Below are positions 52,912 to 53,485 of a DNA stretch of 53,485 bases, one piece after another. Every line of letters starts with the position of its first letter. Position 1 is the stretch's first letter. The stretch is from positions 1 to 53,485 of the forward strand of contig JABIPV010000311.1 in NCBI GenBank assembly GCA_018699075.1. The letters are read 5' to 3'. The notes under the pieces are model-generated. The model was not told the origin of the DNA. It worked only from the letters and a program-made list of their open reading frames with translations, and did no database searches. This DNA is from Kordiimonadaceae bacterium (GTDB taxonomy: Bacteria > Pseudomonadota > Alphaproteobacteria > Sphingomonadales > Emcibacteraceae). The position numbers were made by a program, and so were the translations under genes.

Positions 52912-53485
52912 TGGGTAATATGTCGGCAGAAGAATTTAAGTCTCTTATAAATGTTCCACGTGAAACAATGGATCAGTTTATATGTTATTCTGAGCTTTTA
53001 ATTAAGTGGCAAAAATCGATAAATTTGGTCAGTAAATCTACATTATCCAATATGTGGCGGCGTCATTTTTTCGATAGCGCACAACTTTTTGAATATATAG
53101 ATGTGAAAGAAAAGCCTTTAACAATATTAGATTTAGGAAGTGGGGCTGGGTTTCCAGGGTTGGTTCTTTCTATATTTGGGGCTGGACAAGTTCATTTGGT
53201 CGAAGGTGTTGGAAAAAAATGCGCTTTTATGAAACAAGTTATTCAGAAAACCGGTATTGATGCTATTGTTCATAATGAGAGAATCGAGCAAATGGATGCA
53301 TTCCCCGTTGACCTGCTTACTTCGAGGGCTTGTGCGGAATTAGAAAAATTACTTGATCTCACATCGCCTTTTATGAAGGCAGATACAGAGTGTCTGTTTT
53401 TAAAAGGTGTGAAGTCAGAACAAGAAATTGAACGCGCAACAAAAAAATGGGCCTTTGAGCTAAAAAAGTACACTAGTAAAAGTGA
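52911..53485 (+). CDS. rsmG: 16S rRNA (guanine527-N7)-methyltransferase RsmG, 3' end cut by window
   Basis: About 191 codons are present before the window ends. The sequence MGNMSAEEFKSLINVPRET, YSELLIKWQKSINLVSKST, RHFFDSAQLFEYI and motif I ILDLGSGAGFPGLVLSIFG identify RsmG, which methylates G527 of 16S rRNA. ATG 52911 overlaps the mnmG stop by one base; ATG 52920 is an alternative. Residues NVPRET are encoded by an embedded parS site. parA and parB usually follow in this cluster. Confidence 0.95.
   Translation, partial: MGNMSAEEFKSLINVPRETMDQFICYSELLIKWQKSINLVSKSTLSNMWRRHFFDSAQLFEYIDVKEKPLTILDLGSGAGFPGLVLSIFGAGQVHLVEGVGKKCAFMKQVIQKTGIDAIVHNERIEQMDAFPVDLLTSRACAELEKLLDLTSPFMKADTECLFLKGVKSEQEIERATKKWAFELKKYTSKS
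52952..52967. promoter_or_regulatory. parS centromere site 2, inside rsmG
   Basis: The same 16-mer TGTTCCACGTGAAACA as at 50935-50950 recurs here within the start of the rsmG coding region, about 2 kb further right. Recurrence of an identical near-palindrome makes chance very unlikely. Confidence 0.9.

Overview
This window looks like a chromosomal segment of an alphaproteobacterium with an AT-rich genome (by eye about 40% GC). The evidence is the 5' end of a 16S rRNA at the left edge and several gene orders familiar from Alphaproteobacteria: lysC-ptsP-rodZ-ispG-hisS-prfA-prmC-DUF4167-clpB, dnaQ-coaE-aroE-maf-ppsR | hemE-hemH-hemJ-rho, and mnmE-mnmG-rsmG. The order within the class cannot be fixed from here; a Kordiimonadales/Rhodospirillales-like relative is a guess. 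No phage, insertion sequence with a transposase, CRISPR array or tRNA was seen.

Layout. 1-919: the start of an rrn operon reading left, with its leader, boxA and a strong promoter. 920-3076: an M23 murein peptidase and an unknown Rossmann-like protein. 3143-3749: a long imperfect inverted repeat enclosing a tiny gene. 3821-17509: a leftward block for protein quality control, translation termination, HisRS, the isoprenoid enzyme IspG, a RodZ-like protein, PTS-Ntr enzyme I, an NMO-family flavoprotein and aspartokinase. 17626-19821: ubiG-fdhD facing mobA. 19830-22320: DUF1178, a nitrilase-family amidase, glutaredoxin and comF. 22386-25002: an NDUFAF5-like protein, mutT and argJ. 25248-27974: secA, broken by one in-frame stop. 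28038-32138: accA, xerD, a 649-residue exported protein and an unlisted 46-residue membrane protein. 32285-35336: aroK-aroB and a CNNM/CorC protein. 35333-38168: XRE regulator, Smr, mltA and a Tim44-like protein. 38288-39395: fxsA and secB. 39462-42983: dnaQ-coaE-aroE-maf-ppsR.

The most informative region is 42984-53485. The gap between ppsR and hemE carries two DnaA boxes, near-matches, a perfect TTAA-N7-TTAA CtrA-type site and a very AT-rich stretch, exactly where the Caulobacter/Rickettsia origin lies. About 8 and 10 kb to the right are two identical 16-bp parS-like palindromes flanking mnmG. Genes right of the gap nearly all read right and most genes left of it read left, as expected if replication starts there. 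The window therefore probably spans the chromosomal origin and its centromere.

Anomalies worth checking are the TAA codon inside secA at the NBD1/NBD2 junction, a comF whose natural start appears to be AUA, an NDUFAF5-like protein lacking its SAM glycine loop, a doubled zinc-binding tail on SecA, and the inverted-repeat element at 3.1-3.7 kb.
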